Positions 15,090-16,966 of a stretch of 16,966 bases of DNA are shown here, one piece after another. A program made the translations under genes and the position numbers. Source of the stretch: JBGPYM01 sp041493205. GTDB taxonomy: Bacteria > Bacteroidota > Ignavibacteria > UBA10030 > UBA6906. The stretch is from assembly GCA_041493205.1 (NCBI GenBank), contig JBGPYM010000036.1:1-16966 (forward strand), read 5' to 3'. Below the pieces are notes generated by a model. The model made no database searches. It worked only from the letters and a program-made list of their open reading frames with translations, and was not told the origin of the DNA. How positions within the stretch are numbered: the stretch's first letter is position 1; each line of letters starts with the position of its first letter.

Positions 15090-16175
15090 ATGCCCCTGAC
15101 GATTCTGCCGGCCTCTTCCACGCAGTTCGATCTTCTCTCCCTGGGCGAATGCATGATCCGCCTCAGTCCTCCGGGCCATCAACGGATTGAACTCACGCCT
15201 GTGTTCGAAGCGTATGCGGGGGGCGGGGAATACAACGTTTCGTACGCGCTCGCACGATACGGCTTCCGCACAGGGTGGGTGTCACGACTGGTGGACAACC
15301 CCCTCGGCTGGTTCATCCGGAACCATGCGCGCGCAAGCGGCATGGACCTCAGCGAAGTGGTCTGGGTCCCGTATGACGGGGCGGGAAGGGCCGACCGCAT
15401 CGGCCTCAATTTCACCGAGGTGGGCATGGGAGTCCGGGCGAGCGTGACCCTGTACGACCGCGGCCATACTGCCGTTGCGCACATGAAACCGGGGGATGTC
15501 GACTGGAAGCGGATCTTCGGCACGCGCAAGGCGAGGTGGTTCCACACGGGAGGCATATTCACGGCCCTCTCCGACAGCTGTGCCGCCGTCGCCGCCGAAT
15601 CGATGAAGGCGGCGCATGATGCGGGGGCGATCGTCAGTTACGATCTCAATTTCCGCAGCAAACTCTGGCCGAGCACAAAGGCCATTGAGGTCACCCGGAC
15701 GCTCATGCCCTCCATTGACGTCCTGATCGGCAACGAGGAGGATTTCCAGAAAGTGCTGGGGTTCGAGGTCGAGGGAACCGACGCACAGCTCACACAGCTC
15801 CCGATCGAAGGCTACAAGAAAATGGTGAGCAAAGTCGTGGGCGCATATCCGCAGCTCCGGGCGGTAGGCACGACGCTGCGGGAGGTCGTCTCCGGCCTCG
15901 TCAACAACTGGTCAGCGATCATGTACTACGACGGGAAATTTTACGAATCCCGCAGGTATGAAAATCTTGAGGTGGAGGACCGTGTCGGTGGGGGGGACGG
16001 GTTCTGCAGCGGGTTTGTGTATGGGCTCCTGCACGGCATGCCCCCGCAGGAATGCGTCGAACTGGGCGCCGCCCATGGGGCGTTGCTGCAGAGCACGCGC
16101 GGCGATACGAGCATGGTGACCATGGAGGAAGTGAAGCACGTGCGGGGTGGAGGAAGCGCCCGCATCAAGAGATAA
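15090..16175 (+). CDS. kdgK: PfkB-family sugar kinase, 2-keto-3-deoxygluconate kinase type
   Basis: A 361-residue ribokinase-family enzyme expected to phosphorylate 2-keto-3-deoxygluconate (KDG) at the 6-position. It has LSLGECMIRLSP (16-27), the sugar-binding GGGEYNV (44-50), SYDLNFRSKLW (183-193, the D-x-N-x-R signature of KDG kinases) and the catalytic base Asp303 in GGGDGF (300-305), with Gly in place of the usual Ala. AAGGAA at 15078-15083 is a good ribosome site. The next gene encodes the aldolase that would split its product, which strongly supports the substrate. A related sugar acid such as ketodeoxygalactonate remains possible. The chain is somewhat longer than typical KDG kinases (about 310-340), the extra lying near 225-260. 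Confidence 0.88.
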   Translation: MPLTILPASSTQFDLLSLGECMIRLSPPGHQRIELTPVFEAYAGGGEYNVSYALARYGFRTGWVSRLVDNPLGWFIRNHARASGMDLSEVVWVPYDGAGRADRIGLNFTEVGMGVRASVTLYDRGHTAVAHMKPGDVDWKRIFGTRKARWFHTGGIFTALSDSCAAVAAESMKAAHDAGAIVSYDLNFRSKLWPSTKAIEVTRTLMPSIDVLIGNEEDFQKVLGFEVEGTDAQLTQLPIEGYKKMVSKVVGAYPQLRAVGTTLREVVSGLVNNWSAIMYYDGKFYESRRYENLEVEDRVGGGDGFCSGFVYGLLHGMPPQECVELGAAHGALLQSTRGDTSMVTMEEVKHVRGGGSARIKR

Positions 16176-16209
16176 CAGTGTCGATGAATCAACGGAGAAT
16201 AAACGTCCG

Positions 16210-16854
16210 ATGAGCACATCAGAAACCTTGCAATCCATTCTGGACACCGGCGTGGTTGCGGTGATCCGCATGAAGGACCCGCAGCGGCTGGCAGCCGTCG
16301 TCGAAGCGATCCGCGTTGGAGGTGTGAAGTGTATCGAAATCACCATGACGGTGCCCGGCGCGGTGGAGATCATCGCTTCGATGGTCAAAAAGGCCCCGGC
16401 CGATGTGGTCATCGGCGCCGGCACGGTCACGGACCCCGCGACCGCCCGGGAGGTCATCCGTGCTGGCGCACGCTTCGTGGTTGGCCCGGTGTTCAGGCCG
16501 GAGGTCGTCAGCGTTTGCAAGGATGCTGGCGTGGTCGCAATGCCGGGGTGTTACACGCCGACGGAGATCCTCGCCGCCTGGGAAGCGGGCGCTGATATCG
16601 TCAAGGTGTTCCCTGCAACCTCCCTCGGACCGAAGTATTTCAAGGATGTCGCGGGGCCGTTTCCCCACATACGGCTGATGCCGACAGGCGGGGTCACGAT
16701 CGACAACGTGGGAGAATGGGTCAAAGTAGGGGCGGTCGCCGTCGGCATCGGCAGCGACCTGCTCGATAAGAAAGCCATCGACGAGGGGCGCTACGAGGTG
16801 CTGACGGAGCGGGCGGCGCGAATGGTGAAGAACTTCAAAGCAGCAAAAACCTAG
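16210..16854 (+). CDS. eda: KDPG aldolase (2-dehydro-3-deoxy-6-phosphogluconate aldolase)
   Basis: A 214-residue class I aldolase, full length for the family, splitting KDPG into pyruvate and glyceraldehyde 3-phosphate. Marks are VVAVIR (15-20), Glu43 in CIEITMTVP, VIGAGTVTDP (67-76), the Schiff-base Lys132 in DIVKVFPA (129-136) and MPTGGV (157-162). The ITMTVP segment lacks the Arg that follows the active-site Glu in E. coli Eda but resembles that of Thermotoga aldolases. The ATG at 16210 was chosen because the longer frame to 16147 runs back into the kinase gene and adds a non-conserved polar stretch; GGAG lies 12 bases upstream. It completes the lower Entner-Doudoroff/uronate branch with the kinase; no dehydratase or dehydrogenase is in view. 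Confidence 0.92.
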   Translation: MSTSETLQSILDTGVVAVIRMKDPQRLAAVVEAIRVGGVKCIEITMTVPGAVEIIASMVKKAPADVVIGAGTVTDPATAREVIRAGARFVVGPVFRPEVVSVCKDAGVVAMPGCYTPTEILAAWEAGADIVKVFPATSLGPKYFKDVAGPFPHIRLMPTGGVTIDNVGEWVKVGAVAVGIGSDLLDKKAIDEGRYEVLTERAARMVKNFKAAKT

Positions 16855-16966
16855 ATGTATCCCCCTGAAGGGGCGGCCCCACGGGTAGCCCCCCCAAATA
16901 AAAAAATGGATAATGTTATTACAAAGTGGTTTTTTAAGGGGTCGTAGGGCATGGAGCAATCCGGTC
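16855..16966. other. Non-coding right edge: GC-rich hairpins followed by an AT-rich patch
   Basis: After the aldolase stop there are short GC-rich stems: CCCC-TGAA-GGGG (16862-16873) and GGGG-CGG-CCCC (16870-16880). Next comes a run of C, then about 45 strongly AT-rich bases (16895-16937) with A7 near the left side and T6 (16930-16935) near the right. C-run/A-run and T-run/GGGG could pair as an imperfect long hairpin. The first hairpins lack a T-run close behind them, so they are not a standard terminator. The region could be a transcription end, a repeat or the flank of a mobile element; the window ends before this can be decided. Confidence 0.4.

Noticed and set aside
16147..16209. Longer start for the KDPG aldolase
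   Set aside because: Polar, non-family residues that overlap the end of the kinase gene; the ATG at 16210 gives the normal family length.
16906..16947. Tiny 13-codon frame starting ATG in the AT-rich patch
   Set aside because: Too short, no ribosome site and no way to support it without comparison.

Overview
The window is a gene-dense, GC-rich stretch of a chromosome from what looks like a member of the Bacteroidota/Chlorobiota (FCB) branch. Two things support this. The families present (GH3-AmiE fusion, NamZ/DUF1343, DUF4922, AmpG-like MFS) commonly occur together there as far as I recall. One divergent intergenic region also carries a perfect Bacteroidota-type promoter, TTG-N20-TATGTTTG. 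I cannot name a genus. I saw no tRNA, rRNA, CRISPR array or recognisable transposase.

Region 1 (1-8826, + strand) is a tightly packed operon of seven genes, with junctions running from a 13-base overlap to a 3-base gap. It is built around recycling of cell-wall peptidoglycan. The order is: the 3' part of a NagZ-AmiE fusion (N-acetylglucosaminidase plus muramyl-L-alanine amidase); a SpoIID/LytB-type protein without a signal peptide; an exported zinc amidase (Amidase_3); a GNAT acetyltransferase; an AmpG/MurT-like permease; a protein with two GT-A-like halves; and a DUF4922 protein carrying the zinc and HxHxQ motifs of the GalT/HIT nucleotidyltransferases. The last two are the least understood members and the best candidates for an undescribed step.

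Region 2 (8820-10055, - strand) is namZ, the exo-N-acetylmuramidase, which converges on the operon with a 7-base overlap of the stop codons. NagZ, AmiE and NamZ are the three exo-acting enzymes of the Bacillus subtilis muropeptide rescue pathway, so the locus holds that whole trio plus an importer. namZ shares a compact divergent promoter region with a cation diffusion facilitator gene (10179-11135, +).

Region 3 (11201-13696, - strand) is a large exported protein with an alpha/beta-hydrolase (esterase or peptidase) domain and a sugar-binding-like N-terminal part.

Region 4 (13771-16854, + strand) is a second likely operon: pdxB (vitamin B6 synthesis, TTG start), a 2-keto-3-deoxygluconate-type kinase and a KDPG aldolase. 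Its promoter overlaps a perfect 7-7-7 palindrome that looks like an operator. The last 110 bases are non-coding, with GC-rich hairpins followed by an AT-rich patch unlike the rest of the window. No stretch of 300 bases lacks a gene.
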